A DNA stretch of 64,000 nucleotides from assembly GCF_003573695.1 (NCBI RefSeq), contig NW_020621936.1:7688001-7752000 (forward strand), given 5' to 3'. The translations under genes were made by a program, and so were the position numbers. This document shows, piece after piece, positions 33,705-46,383 of this stretch (within the stretch, counting starts at the first letter, position 1; the number at the start of each line of letters is the position of its first letter). The notes below the pieces were generated by a model. The model searched no databases. It saw only the letters and a list, made by a program, of their open reading frames with translations, and had not been told where the DNA came from. The stretch comes from Papaver somniferum. Its lineage: Eukaryota > Streptophyta > Magnoliopsida > Ranunculales > Papaveraceae.

Positions 33705-36082
33705 TGTTAGAGCACTGCTCGGTCGAACTCGCAAGTGTTTCCATCTCAAGATTGTTTGTCAAGTTTAGTTGATCAAAACTATATACTTGATTTCTAGTCT
33801 ACTTATTGCTATGTCTCGTGAAAACGCGGGGTATAACAACCACACTCAATATTTCGTTCGACAATCTATATGGACTAAACTCCAATATAATTCCGAGAGC
33901 ACCAACTTAAAAGTGAGACTCAATCAAGAAAGATATCAAATAGCTTTATCTCTTTCTCAATACAATCAGTAAATCAACTAGATAGAAATCCGTGAGACTG
34001 ATTTTTTCTCAATACACATTTGACATTTCGAGATGAGTTTAAGTCGCTTACATATATCTCGAAATATGTGTTGGTAAGATTTCGCTTTAACCAAGTCCAT
34101 CTTATACTCTTGACGAAAGTCAAAATATGATCTTGTGAAAATCGCCTTGTAACATCTTACATGATTTTTGTGATACAGTTATTTGATGTAGACTCAGAAT
34201 GTTTCGTATTGATCATTCAATCACTTGAAAATTTCTTCGAAGCTAATAGTTTGTGCGAGACATCTATTGTCGTCTTCTAATAATGTTTCAATGATTGAAA
34301 TGGGAGTTTAGAATACTTAACCATAATTGGATAATAAGCACAGTATGCGTACTTGCATATGTGTTGATCCAAGACCGGAATGTACCATGCATACCCGTAT
34401 GCGTACTGGCGAGGTCAGGTAAAGTCCGGAAGCTAGAGTATGCGTACTTGTACGCGTACTGGCGAAGTCAGTTGAAGTCAGGGTACTCTAGTATGCGTAC
34501 CTTTACATGAACTGGATTCAACTGAAGCTTGGAAGTGTACGACAGTATGCGTACCCGTTTGCACACTGGCGAACACAGTCCAAGTCCGACTACTTAGGTA
34601 TGCGTACCCGTTTGCATACTTGAGTAGGTTATGTTCTAAAATCGGTTTGCTCATGAACTAATACATTTACATATTAAGGAATGGAATCTTTTGCAAACAG
34701 TGGTATAACGTTCATGAATTGATTCGAGTGAATCAAAACCGATTTTGCTTCAATTATGTCTTGTATACTTCTATGAGAATATAAACAATTGAGCAACTCT
34801 ATAACTAGTTTCATTTGAGTCTTTTGAACTAGTTATGGTTAAGATGAATAAGGTTGATATGAAATTGTTCATATGGCTAACTTCGGTTAACTATTGTTGA
34901 GTCAACAAAGGTGCACACGTATATGTACGGTTACTCATATCTAAATGAAGTCACTTTTCATTTGTGTGTAACAATCTAAGTTCGATCTAACAATTGAAAG
35001 ATATTATCTTGAGTCTAATCAGGTTTTCATCTAACGGTGAATGTTGAATGCTTTGTTACCAAGGTAACATTGATTGCAAACCCTGATTTGAAGACTATAT
35101 AAGGGAGAACTCTAGCAGCTGGGAAACCTAATCCCCACACCTCCTAAGTGATTCTACCTTTTCTAAGATTTGCTCTAGATTGATTCTCCGATAGGAAAGA
35201 TAAAAACTAGTCATAAACATATTCGTATTATCGTTTGTGATTCCATAATATCTTGTTTCACTACCATACGATTAAGATTATTGTGAGTTGATTGATATTT
35301 ATAGGCTTTTCTTCGGGAATATATGGTCGGTATATCAATTGGTTCATGTTCACCTTGATTTATCAAAAGACGGAACAAAACTCATAGGTATATCTGTGGG
35401 AGACAGATTTATCTATTCAATAGACTTTTCTATGTGAGACAGATTGGTTTATCAAGTCTTCGACTTTGGGTTGTACAAACTCTTAGTGGTGGGTGAGATC
35501 AGCTAAGGGAATCAAGTGCGCAGAATCTGGCGTGGTTCTAGAGTCTTAAATAACGCGATTGTACCTTGATCAATGTGAGATTAGTTATGGCTCAACTACA
35601 TTCCAGTCCGAAATTAACTAGCTTGGAGTAGGATAGTGTCTGTAGCGGCTTAATACAGTGTGGTGTTCAAATCTGGACTAGGTCCCGGGGTTTTTCTGCA
35701 TTTGCGGTTTCCTTGTTAACAAATTTTCTGGTTTCTGTGTTATTTCTTTTCCGCATTATATTTTCTATATAATCGAAATATCATAGGTTGTGCGTAAGTT
35801 CAATCAATTGTGAATCCAACCTTTGGTTATTGGTTAAATTGATTGACACTTGGATATTGGTTTTTGATACTGCCCAAGTTATTTCTTATTTTTAATCGGG
35901 CTCGTAAATTCCTATTTGTTTGGTTGCAGATTGAATTGAGAAATATAGATACAACTTTTGATATACTTTTCTTAAGATTGAGTCTGACTGTTTAGTTGAT
36001 TCTCTTGAAAGTATACTGGAGTTAGTTCATACGGATTGCTAAGAGAAATATTGGGTGTGGTTGTTAGACCCCCTCTTTTTCA
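33705..36082 (+). repeat. 5' LTR of C2 (2.38 kb)
   Basis: TGTTAGAGCACTG to CTCTTTTTCA. A palindrome cluster GTATGCGTAC lies at about 34346-34620, and the TATA box TATATAAG at 35096-35103. The primer site ATTGGTATCAGAGCAGG follows at 36083-36099. Confidence 0.88.
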
Positions 36083-36148
36083 ATTGGTATCAGAGCAGGA
36101 AAACACGCTAAGACCTCATAAGTCTGTGTTTGAAGCAATCTGATTTTT

Positions 36149-37634
36149 ATGGACGAGTCTATCTCTAATAACATACCAGTTCATAAATTACCAGATGATT
36201 TTCAAAGCTTGGATTCACCTGAGAGAATTTTCACATATAGGTTAGTATCTAAACATTCTCTTAATGTAGAACCTGTTGAAGTCTGGGAAACACGCGTATA
36301 AGAACAGTTGGATGAACTTTCTGATTAAGGTGATTCAGATATGGATAGAGATGTTGATGAGGAAGTCTCAGAGTATATTAAGTCTTTTGAATTCGTTGGA
36401 AAAGAAAAAGATGACAACTTCTCATGTCACACCTTTTCTGACTAATCTTTGTCGTACAAACAAGAAATTGTGAAGATGTGATGCAGGTATTTATATTTCG
36501 AATCGTTCTAACGAATCGATCTTCAAGGATTCTGAGGAAAACCTACGTATGATATCACTTGAATATGATAATCTTTATCAAAAGTACTTTTTCTTGGAAG
36601 AGAAACTTGTAAAATATGAATCAAGGATTAACTCTCAACATGGTGACAGAGAAAGTCCTTGTCTAATTTGAGAAAAATGTCTTGAGGCTGATTTAGCTGC
36701 TGCTCTTGATAAAATCAAGATGTTGGAAGATGACCTGGAAAAGTTAAATACTAGTTCAAGCAAATTAACCACTATGCTAGGAGCAAATCGTCATGATACA
36801 CGAGGATTGGGCTATAAGGGAATAGATGCTCCAAGTATTAGCAAAGAGGTAAATTTTTCAAGGCTGGTGATTTTTCTCAATAAAAGGTTTCCACCAATGG
36901 AAAAAGTGAAATACCTTCACCGGAAGTTAAGGTTCGAAAGAGCAAAGTATATCAACCTCCAAAGTCAGCACACACGGATCGAGGTAAGAACATTCCTTAT
37001 GTTTGCCACTATTGCGGAAATAAAGGTCACCTGAAAAGGAGATATCATTTCTATATAAGGAATGATAAACTTCATGATGTTCTTGTTTACAGGTTGTAAC
37101 TTTCCAACCTTTAGCAAAATAAATCGGTGTTGTGGTAAACCTAGATTTTCCTATAAACATCATACGAGTCCTTTTCACAATCGTAATGGTTATCAAAAGG
37201 ATAACTTCATAAAGACGAAGACAAGATCTGATGCTCCCAATTGGAGAAAGACTAACTTGCAAAAGAATAGTCAATCCAATTCTCTTCCGAGAAATCTAGA
37301 AGCGAGTAATGGGAAGAAGGTTCATATTGTTCCTAAACGCACTCAGAAGTGGGTACTAAAGAAAGCCAATGATGCTTTGAGTGTGAAAAGGAATGATCTC
37401 ACAGAAAATTCCATGACTATGGATAAGGCAGTGTCCATAATGTTGGAACTTAAAAGGTTCTTTGGAAAAATGGATTTGGATGTGAAAGGTTCTAAAAGTG
37501 ATCTCTTTCATGATAATCCAAAAGTGAAACAAAATAAGCCAAAAACTATAGATGGTGAAAAATCCATAGTTACGGAAAAGACTGTTTCAGTCACTTGTGG
37601 AGAGCAAGACATTGTTCACCTCAACACAACTTGA
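36149..37634 (+). pseudogene. gag: gag of C2 with zinc knuckle
   Basis: ATG at 36149 (MDESISNNIP). Broken by a stop about 50 residues on and by several others. A coiled-coil section (LEDDLEKLNTSSSKL, 36720-36764) is followed by GLGYKG, and then a zinc knuckle Cys-x2-Cys-x4-His-x4-Tyr at 37004-37051, where the fourth ligand Cys has become Tyr. The coiled coil, GLGY and knuckle order is what SIRE/Maximus-type copia gag proteins show. The last 190 residues (37062-37634) are open and basic, with KRTQKWV. It would package element RNA; it is inactive here. Confidence 0.7.
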
Positions 37635-39888
37635 TTGTGTTGTAAGTGCATCCTCACCAAGGAATTCCCTGTTAAGTATACGGTGATGGAAGCACGAGAA
37701 TTGGGGCGCACATATTGTGTTAGGTATGATATTGAATATTTGGTAAAGCCGTAGGATTCACGACAGGATCCTTCCAAAATGTATGTCTATAAAATTGAGA
37801 AAGATTTGTGTTTTTATCATTTTATTAGATTACTTATAATGATCCATGTACCTTGCTTATCGTTCATTTCTACCTAACTTGATTTGTGTTTAAGGTTCTT
37901 AAATGTTTAGGTTTGAAAATAGTAGTTCGGGATGTTTGGACTTCATGGTACACATACCAGGTATGCATACCATCATTTAAAATCAAAATCCAAGGATTTT
38001 AGTTCGCAAACCCGTTTGCATACTGCTCCAGGTCACGAAAATTCGTTTGCAAACCGGTATGCATACTGGCATGTAGACGTCGATATTCGGTAAACTTGAT
38101 TTGGCCGTAACTTCTTCGTCAGAACTCGGAATGACCTCATTCCTTTTGCATTCTCTTCCTCTTTGAATTCTATTCAAATTGCAGATGAGAATTCTTGAAT
38201 TTGGATGAGTTAAGGTTGGTATTTGTCCCGTCTCTTGTTTTTGAGTGTTTTGCTCCATTTCGTCGCACTTGTTCCACTTCTCTTGGACTTGGGAACTTGG
38301 ATTCTTGGAGTACTACTATTATAAGCTCATTTGTAGCTTTTGCAAGAATTTTGTTGGTGAATCACAAAGAAAGAAGTTCAAGAATGGGCAGTAGTAATCA
38401 TTACTATGTGATTCTTGAATGTTCACAATCATCTTATGTGAATTATGATGCATGGTCATTAATGACTTCGTATGCTCTTCATTGTTAAGAAAATATTTTT
38501 ATACGCCTTTGGTAGCCATTCTTGGTATAAATCCGTGCGAAAAAGATTGATTCTACCCTCTAAGGATAAATCATCTTATATGTGCATTACGAGTTTGTCT
38601 TGATGTCTAGGAAACTTCTTATGAGAACTTATTCTTGTGTTTTAAGAAGGATAACTAGGGTTTGGAATATAAATTATTGTGAGCATGCATAGTTATTGCC
38701 AACGATTTTTATTTTGCAATGTTTTTAGATTTATTTATTTATTTAAATTCTAAAGGTTATTTGGAAGATGATTTTGCAGTATTAATCTTTATTGGTTTTA
38801 TATATTGCAAAAAATTGTTATGTGATATGTATGTTTACGTCCGTGAACTATGATTGTCCCATATATGTCAAAAGTTAAGCCTATTATGTCATTATGCAAA
38901 TATTGAAGTAAGATAGGATGAACTTTTGATTGCAAAGATTAAGTCTATTATATGTCTTTATGCAAATATTGATGAATAATAGAATGAATCTTTGGATATT
39001 CTGCAGTATTGGTCTTTCCCTGATCCACTTCTATGTGAAAGTACTGTGCGGCTCCGTAAGTTCTTTTATGTTGAACATTTTCGATTAAATTAATCATGGG
39101 TTCTCTTGTGGTTAATTTAATTGAGATTTCTGGATAGAAATTCATGTTTTATGTAATTTGTTAATGTCCAAAGGAATCTTTCTTTTATTGTAAAAGTAAG
39201 GTCGCTCTTGTTGTTCTTTCGGGAATGACATTTTATGGGGGAGAGTTCTTAGTTGAACTTGTGCTTAATTGACAAATCTTTGTGGGGAGTGCGGATTTGG
39301 AATATTGTAGGAGTTTTCTCATATCTTTATAAACTCCTTGATGAATACCCTAAGTTTCGACTATGTGAAATCACCGAAACAAAGTTGATATGTTCTCTTT
39401 TGGTCATGAAGTATCTCTATGAAAATTCCATTAGGATCCCAATAGTTTTCGTACCTTTGCCAATTTATATTGACAAAAAGGGGGAAAATTAATGTGTAGT
39501 TAACACTACAAATACATATGGTTTATGGATCATTCTGTAAGGGGAAGTGGTTTTCATTGTGAGATGAAGTATTGACTAAGAGGGAGTGATACATATCACC
39601 ATAGTATTGTTATCGAAGTGATGATACAATTGGACTTTGATGTTGTGTAATAATACTATGACATTGTATAACAATGATTAAGAGCTACTGTTTTCTCATT
39701 GTTATAGCTACGGATATTCAACAAATATGATGCTGAGTTGAACACATTCAGAATCATTGGAATACTTGGAAGTAACGAAGATTTCGAGTAATGTTGAAGA
39801 ACCAAGGAGATCAAGCATTTGGATGAGAAGATACAAAGTTTATTTATTTTGTAATCCATATGTATTGATAGTTTTGTCCCTAAAATTG
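37635..39888 (+). other. C2 internal 3' region without pol
   Basis: 37635-38610 has an open frame at 38195-38488 with no known family and a patch of the LTR-type palindromes (37955-38070). 38611-39567 matches C1 9749-10705. 39570-39888 continues the part deleted in C1. No integrase, RT or RNase H motif was found. Confidence 0.55.
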
Positions 39889-39902
39889 AAAAAGGGGAAG
39901 AT
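39889..39902 (+). other. Polypurine tract of C2
   Basis: AAAAAGGGGAAGAT directly before the 3' LTR start TGTTAGAGCACTG. Confidence 0.75.
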
Positions 39903-40246
39903 TGTTAGAGCACTGCTCGGTCGAACTCGCAAGCGTTGCTATCTCATGTTTGTTGTCAAGTTTAGTTACCAAAACTATAAGTCATGATTTCTAGTCTACT
40001 TATAGCTAAGTCTTGAGTTAGGATATAAACTGTAGTTGAGCATTATGATTCACGGCATTCATCTATCAAAGACGAAGAACTACCAAGGAGAGATTGTGTA
40101 ACTTCATCAACAGAAGGTATATGGACACTTGAACTCATCTATCACTCAAAATTCTATCTACTCTATCTCCTATTTGATAAAGAAGGTGTATAGCTATATA
40201 GACTTCAATTATACACATTTGATATTTCGATCTGAGTTCAACTCGT
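39903..40246 (+). repeat. 3' LTR of C2, left part
   Basis: First 344 bp of the LTR. Ends CTCGT, the left target duplication of G1. Confidence 0.85.
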
Positions 40247-42801
40247 TGTTGATGGTGGATTTTAATTCAGGGCTAGAATTGTAAAACCAAAAATAGTATG
40301 CTGACATCCTGCAAAGGATAAAGCCATTTGATAAGCGATGAGCCCAGAAAACCTCTCGCTTTATTTATTTGAATCAATTCAATAAATACAAAATTCACCC
40401 AGAATGGTGCATGTAGCAACAATCTCGAATATTCTGTGAATTTATAGCATTATTAACTAATGCATGGTTAGCCTAGTATTTGTGTTGTTCTCAGCAGAAC
40501 TCTCATTATTGGTGCGGCATGATGACTGAGTGTTACTCTCAGCAGAGTAACATGAATCTCCAAGTGTCAATAGTGAGGTATGCACAAAATGCCCGTACAG
40601 GCTACACCATTCTCTAACAAAGAGAATCTCGTATCAGCGTGCTTATATTAGCCCGATCGAGCATATTTAATTTCCTAAGGGAAATCTGGACTGTCTGTAT
40701 CAGTCTCAGAAACGATCACGGCCATGCAAGTTGACCGCATGATTTAACCAGCCTAGACGAACCCTAGCAGGAGAAGGCGATCACAGTGATGACCACCGAC
40801 GGGCCCACTTATGACCTAGCCGGTCGAACATCACACCTTGCTTCTCAGCGCGCCAAAACGCGAGCCCTAAAATAGGGTAGCCGCGCTGCTTTGGAAGAAT
40901 CTCGAACGAGCAAGACTGTTCAAGACAGTCTTAAAACGATCGCGACCATCCAACTTCACCATCCTGATTGGACGGCTTATATCGCACCATGAACGATTGA
41001 GGAGGCGCCAACACACACATTGGCGTGCCCACTCTATCCCTACCTGATCGGTTTGCTCACGATATGGTCATGGAGCCATGAACGTTTGCCAGAAACACTA
41101 TGGGCGTGATGCTTTCAAGGGTCACGAAAATTCCACTAATGTCTTAAATTGATCACAACCATCCAACTTAACCAGCATATTTGGATAGCTAAGATCGTAC
41201 CTAGGACCACCAGGGAGGTGAACATATGTTCACCGTCAGCCCAACGTGGGCCCCGCACGATTGGTCTATCCAAAGGAGAAGCATAGCTCTCCAAACCGTT
41301 TGGCCAAAGTCACGTATACGTGACTGTTTCAAAACCCTAATTAGGGTTTGCGGCGTTGCATATCTGTCGTAGTTCGATCACGACCATCCATCTTCGCCAG
41401 CCTGGATGGAGGGTGTAGATATAGACTTAAGAGGTCCCAAGAGTGTCAATGTGATCACTGTGGGTCCACCTTTGCGTGTATCCGGCCTAGGAAGACAAGG
41501 ACTCGGCACCTCGAAACGCGCGCCCCAAAGTGGCATGTCACGCAGCCTTTAATCCTTTGCGGTAATGGATTTCTGTCGCAAATCGATCATGACCACTCAT
41601 CTTTTCCAGTCAAATTGAGTGGCCTAGATCAAGCCTTCACGGGACGGAGAGGTATAGGCGTACACAACAACGAGCCGTCTCCACGCATAGCCGGTCGGTC
41701 CCACCAAAATCGGCGCCCATGTGTGGCTTCGGTCAAGCCAAAGAGGGATGCTTGCGAACCTCCTAAAAACCATAAAATTCCATCAACGGTCGCAAATATA
41801 TGTCGTAAACCATCTCGTCCATCCAACTTTGCCATATTGGTCGGACAACTTAGGTTAAAGACTAGGAAACCAGTGAAGTATCTCGATGATCACCGTCCGC
41901 TACTCTGCCACAGGGAGTAATCGACCAGGGGATGGCTCACCCGTGTGGCCTCCCAATGATTACTCGAAGATGGTTGGATGTGATGTTGTTTTAAGACGCT
42001 TAATCCGCGACTTATTCGGTTAAGCTTTAAAACAGTGATGCTTCATACATATTGATTGTTCTCGATGCATTTCATGCATCGAGCATACACGATATTTCAT
42101 AAATATTGATTCCTTAAATAACTTAGTTATTTAACTTAATATCACCGTATGCTATTTCCTACGGTGGGTCCCACGATCCGCTCATTCGAGACATCAAGCA
42201 TGTCACACACTGGGGGATAATTACTGGGGTATTGGTCTGACGGTTTACAGCGTGCAACGTGCCATTACAAGAATGTGTCAGGAAAAGGTGGACGGTTAAC
42301 AGTGATGAGGGAAGTGGGAAAAGGTGTGATCGTGTGAAAATCACCACTCCTACACGACCCCACTACTCCATCACTTTACCTCCTCCACTTCCTACGAGAT
42401 GAGGGTTGCGCTCAATGACTTGTACAAATAGGTCATTCACCTATTTTCAAACAACACAGACAGGAAAAACCAAGTGTTGTCACAGTATCCAGAAAACACC
42501 CAGAACTGATAGCTTACATTGTGCAAGACAGATATTCTGATACAAGTCATAAACAGGCAACACCTTCACAATCTCAACACCTTCTTCGCTTCCCTCCCTA
42601 AGATCAACCCCATCTCCTTCACTTTGTGACCGAATCAAGTCTGGAACAGCCATTTCTTGGTTTAGGCCAGAAATGTATAGATTGATCTCTCGAATCAAAA
42701 GCACTCCCGTGAAGTGCATTTGTTTAGGGTTTAGACTCATTTCTCATCCACACACACCCAAAATTACCAAAACCAGCAGAAATAGTTTTCACCCATAAAC
42801 A
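40247..42801 (+). repeat. 5' LTR of G1 (2.55 kb)
   Basis: The right 1.3 kb repeats at 45062-46383. The homologous LTR in reverse orientation is at 49973-52188. The TATA position reads TGTACAAATAGG near 42421, a mutated form of the box seen intact in the other LTR. Confidence 0.85.
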
Positions 42802-42803
42802 AT

Positions 42804-42820
42804 TGGCGACCATAGTGGGA
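42804..42820 (+). other. Primer-binding site of G1
   Basis: TGGCGACCATAGTGGGA, two bases after the LTR end; a gypsy-type TGG start. The tRNA is not assigned. Confidence 0.65.
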
Positions 42821-42883
42821 GATTAATCTCTCGGTTGTGAAGTCAATTTCTTCAGTATCCAATTCCATTGGGCTGATTTCAAA

Positions 42884-43357
42884 ATGGTTGGTCTTAGGAC
42901 TTCCCCAACAACTTCAAATCCCGGTCTAAATTCCTCAAATGGAGATACCCCCCTTTCCAACGGTGTATCTGATAGTGTAACCGGAAGAATCCCAACATTG
43001 ATCGAATTAGCACGGGTGCAGGAGATTCACACGAAGAACATGGACCTGATCAAAGAAGCGATAAACGGCATACTCGATCTCCTCATCAAGATGACATCAG
43101 ATATGAGCGGTCCTGTCACGGAGACTTGTACACTAGGGACTGATCCTCACAACGATCCTCCTCAAGTCAATAGTTTCACTATGAACCAAAGGCCGGTGGA
43201 TCAGGAAGCGATTTCTCTAGTGGAAAGTTTATGCGAACTTTTACATCTCTCGAAGAATCAGTGGGCGAAGACATTTGATGCAATCAAACAGATAGCCTGG
43301 GACGTGCATTTAACTCCTCTCCGCCAGAAACCTCAAAAACACCAGAGATGTCTGTGA
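42884..43357 (+). CDS. gag: Short gag-like ORF of G1
   Basis: 157 residues from ATG 42884 (MVGLRTSPTT). Thr/Ser/Pro-rich start, then an amphipathic helical part (LIELARVQEIHTKNMDLIKE). Gypsy gag proteins have a capsid domain of several hundred residues and often a zinc knuckle; neither is seen, so most of gag appears deleted. The frame overlaps the next ORF by 10 bp. Functional status is doubtful. Confidence 0.45.
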   Translation: MVGLRTSPTTSNPGLNSSNGDTPLSNGVSDSVTGRIPTLIELARVQEIHTKNMDLIKEAINGILDLLIKMTSDMSGPVTETCTLGTDPHNDPPQVNSFTMNQRPVDQEAISLVESLCELLHLSKNQWAKTFDAIKQIAWDVHLTPLRQKPQKHQRCL

Positions 43358-43912
43358 ACAATGTCACATTTACAGAAGAGGACATGATGGCGGAAGAAGG
43401 TCACAATCGGGCCCTACACGTTATTGCACGCATCAAGGATTCAGAGTTCAAGAGGGCCCTCATCGACACGGTAGCGTCTTCGAATGTGATTACTCTGAAG
43501 ACTCTCAGGACGTCCAAGGTTCGCCCAAGCAAGATCGTGCGACAGCCTACCAGACTTTGAAGGAAACCAAACCAACACGTATGGGTATGTCAATCTGAAT
43601 TTATTTGTAGGGCTAGTCCAATCAAGGGTGATATTCGAAGTCATAGAATAGGAGGCAGACTACCATATGATACTGGGGAGACCATGGCTTCATGACAATA
43701 GGATCATCCCCTCAACATATCACCAGTGCTTAAAGACTATGCTGAATAAAGAAGTAGTTCGTATTTCTGCATCATTGTCTCCTTACACACCAATATGTGG
43801 AGTGAAATTGTTTGAACCCAGAGAAGCTCCGCGGGGAGGATCAAACAAAATTCATTGCATCCCACTCCCACGTGGACATCAATCCAGGAGGAGGACTGAC
43901 TTGCATCATTGA
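43348..43912 (+). pseudogene. pro: Protease region of G1
   Basis: Begins near VTFTEEDM, followed by NRALHVIARI and ALIDTVASSNVITLKTL. The retropepsin triad Asp-Thr-Gly has become Asp-Thr-Val. After a frameshift and stop near 43557-43650 the conserved MILGRPWLHDNRIIPSTYHQCLK follows in another frame, the second half of the fold. The substitution of the active-site Gly plus the frame breaks make it inactive. Confidence 0.72.
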
Positions 43913-44186
43913 AGGCTAAGCCCCATGATGCATCTTTGCTGACAAAGCGTCGCAATTCTTCTTCGTCATGTGAAGACGCGACCCATGCTCACACTAAGAG
44001 GGAACAAACTTTTGTGGCAAGCCGTGACCAGAGAGGCAAAACCGCATATCGACGCCGATGTTAGCAATTAGCAGGGGAGACTGTTACCCAATCTCTCCGC
44101 CCAACGGAATGCTACAACAACGACGATGCACAAAGAGAAGTGCTAGATGCTCACGACAGCTGCAATATGGCACCAACTCCACCACT
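43913..44186 (+). other. G1 spacer between protease and RT
   Basis: No recognised domain; out-of-frame Arg/Ser-rich open stretches only. Confidence 0.4.
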
Positions 44187-45061
44187 GATGAGATTAAGAT
44201 CGTTAACATCGGGAATGAGGAATCTCCTAGGCCTATCTCCATCAGCTCAACCTTGTGTACGGATGAACGCACGAAGCTCGTGGAACTTCTCAAAGAATAC
44301 CATGACATATTCACTTGGACGTATGAAGAAATGCCTGATTTAGATGAAAAATTGGTCGCCCATCATCTACACGTCATACCTGGATCCAAGCCGGTCAAAA
44401 AATCTCCGAGACAATTCAGGAAAGAGTGAAAAAGAAAAGCAGACAGATCAGGTGTTGCGTGTATTTCAGAGACTTGAATAGATGTTGCCCCAAAGACGAT
44501 TTACCACTACCTAACATCGACATGTTGGTAGACGCCACCAGCAGACACGTCATGTTCTCCTTCATGTATGGATATAGCGGCTACAACCAGATAAAGATGT
44601 ATGAGCATGACGCAAGTAAGACAGCCTTTCGAACCCCTCTTGGAAATTTTAATTATACCGTAATGCCATTTGGTTTGAAAAATGCTGGTGCGTATCAACG
44701 CGCTATGACGGAAATCTTACACGACATGATGCATAAGCAAGTTGAAGACTACGTGGATGATATAGTAGTCAAATCAAAGGCTCGGGAAGATCACACGGGA
44801 TTCCTACGACAGGTGTTCGAAAGGTGCCGTGAATACAAATTGAAGATGGACCCATCCAAGACTCAAGCTATCCTCACGGAAATCTTCCACGACATGATGC
44901 ATAAGTAAGTTGAAGACTACGTGGATGATATAGTAGTCAAATCAAAGGCTCGGGAAGATCACACGGGATTCCTACGGTAGGTGTTCGAAAGGTGCCGTGA
45001 ATACAAATTGAATATGGATCCTTTGAAATGCGCTTTTGACGTTTCTTCGGGCAAATTTCTG
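44187..45061 (+). pseudogene. pol: Reverse transcriptase of G1 with in-frame duplicated YVDD segment
   Basis: Leader with ELLKEYHDIFTWTYEEMPDL, frameshift at about 44425, then VYFRDLNRCCPKDDLPLPNID. The motif-A aspartate is replaced: FSFMYGYSGYNQIKM has Tyr (TAT, 44567-44569) where gypsy RTs have Asp. Then FGLKNAGAYQRAM and YVDD at 44750-44761. A 168-bp segment (44708-44875) is repeated at 44876-45043 with a second YVDD at 44918-44929; 56 codons, so the frame is kept, but copy 2 has TAA at 44906 and TAG near 44980. After CAFDVSSGKF the sequence jumps into the 3' LTR. RT would copy element RNA into DNA; this one cannot. Confidence 0.85.
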
Positions 45062-46383
45062 GCAGACACGGACTCGGCACCTCAAAACGCGCGCCCCAAA
45101 GTGGCATGTCACGCAACCTTTAATAATTTGCTGCAATGGATTTCTGTCGCAAATCGATCACGACCACTCATCTTTGCCTGTCAAATTGAGTGTCCTAGAT
45201 CAAGCCTTCACGGGACAGAGAGGTATAGGCGTGCACAACAACGATCCGTATCCACGCATGACCGGTCGGTCCCACCAAAATCGTCTCCCATGTGTGGATT
45301 CGGTCAAGCCAAAGAGGGATGCTTGCGCACCTCCTAAAAACCCTAAAATTCCATCAACGGTCGCAAATATATGTCGTAAACCATCTCGTCCGTCCAACTT
45401 TGCCCGCTTGGTCGGACAACCTAGGTTAAAGACTAGGCAACCAATGAAGCATCTCGATGATCATCATCCGCCACTCTGCCACAGGGAGTGATCGACCAGG
45501 GGATGGCTCACCCGTGTGGCCTCCCAACGATCACTCGAATATGGTTGGACGTGATGCTATTTTAAGACGCTTAATCCGCGACTTATTCTGTTAAGCTTTA
45601 AAACAGTGATGCTTCATACATATTTATTGTTCTCGATGTATTACATGCGTCTAGCATACACGATATTTCATAAATATCGATTCCTTAAATAACTTAGTTA
45701 TTTAACTTAATAGCACCGTATGCTATTTCCTACTGTGGGTCCCACGATCCGCTCATTCGAGACATCAAGCATATCACAAACTGGGGGATACTTACTGGGG
45801 TATTGGTCTGGCGGTTTATAGCATGCAGCGTGCAACGCGCCATTACAAGAACGTGACAGGAAAAGGTGGACGGTTAACAGTGATGAGGGGTGTGGGAAAA
45901 GGTGTGATCGTGTGACAATCACCACTCCTACACGACCCCACTACTCCATCACTTCACCTCCTCCACTTCCTACGAGATGAGGGTTGCGATCAATGACTTG
46001 TATAAATAGGTCCTTCACCTATTTCTAAACAAGACAGACAGAAAAAACCAAGTGTTGTCACAATATCCAGAAAACACCTAGAACTGATAGCTTACATTGT
46101 GCAAGCCAGTTCAATATTCTGATAAAATTCATAAACAACCAACACCTTCACAATCTCAACACCTTCTTCGCTTCCCTCCCTAAGATCAACTCCATCTCCT
46201 TCACTTTGTAACAGAAGCAAGTCTGGAACGACCATTTCTTGGTTTAGGCCAGAATCGTATAAATTGATCTCTCGAATCAAAAGTACTCCCGTGCAGTGCA
46301 TTTATTTAGGGTTTAGATTCATTTATTATCCACACACACCCAAAATTACCAAAACCAGAAGAAATAGTTTTCACCCATAAACA
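45062..46383 (+). repeat. Truncated 3' LTR of G1
   Basis: Matches 41490-42801. Contains an intact TATA box TATAAATAGG at 46001-46010. The left breakpoint fuses RT directly to mid-LTR. Confidence 0.85.

Larger units (their letters stand above)
40247..46383 (+). mobile_element. Gypsy-type retrotransposon G1 inserted in the C2 3' LTR
   Basis: Element TGTTGATGGTGG to CCATAAACA. Target copies CTCGT (40242-40246) and CTCGC (46384-46388) differ by one base, and the uninterrupted LTR sequence has CTCGC. 5' LTR 2.55 kb; primer site TGGCGACCATAGTGGGA. The internal region has a short gag-like ORF, a protease and part of RT, then jumps into the middle of the 3' LTR. RNase H and integrase are deleted, so it is non-autonomous. 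GC content is visibly higher than in the surrounding copia sequence. Confidence 0.85.

Noticed and set aside
41348..41920. 190-codon frame and its copy at 45036-45491
   Set aside because: Lies in the G1 LTR in both places; Arg/Pro-rich, with no family, and partly open by GC composition.
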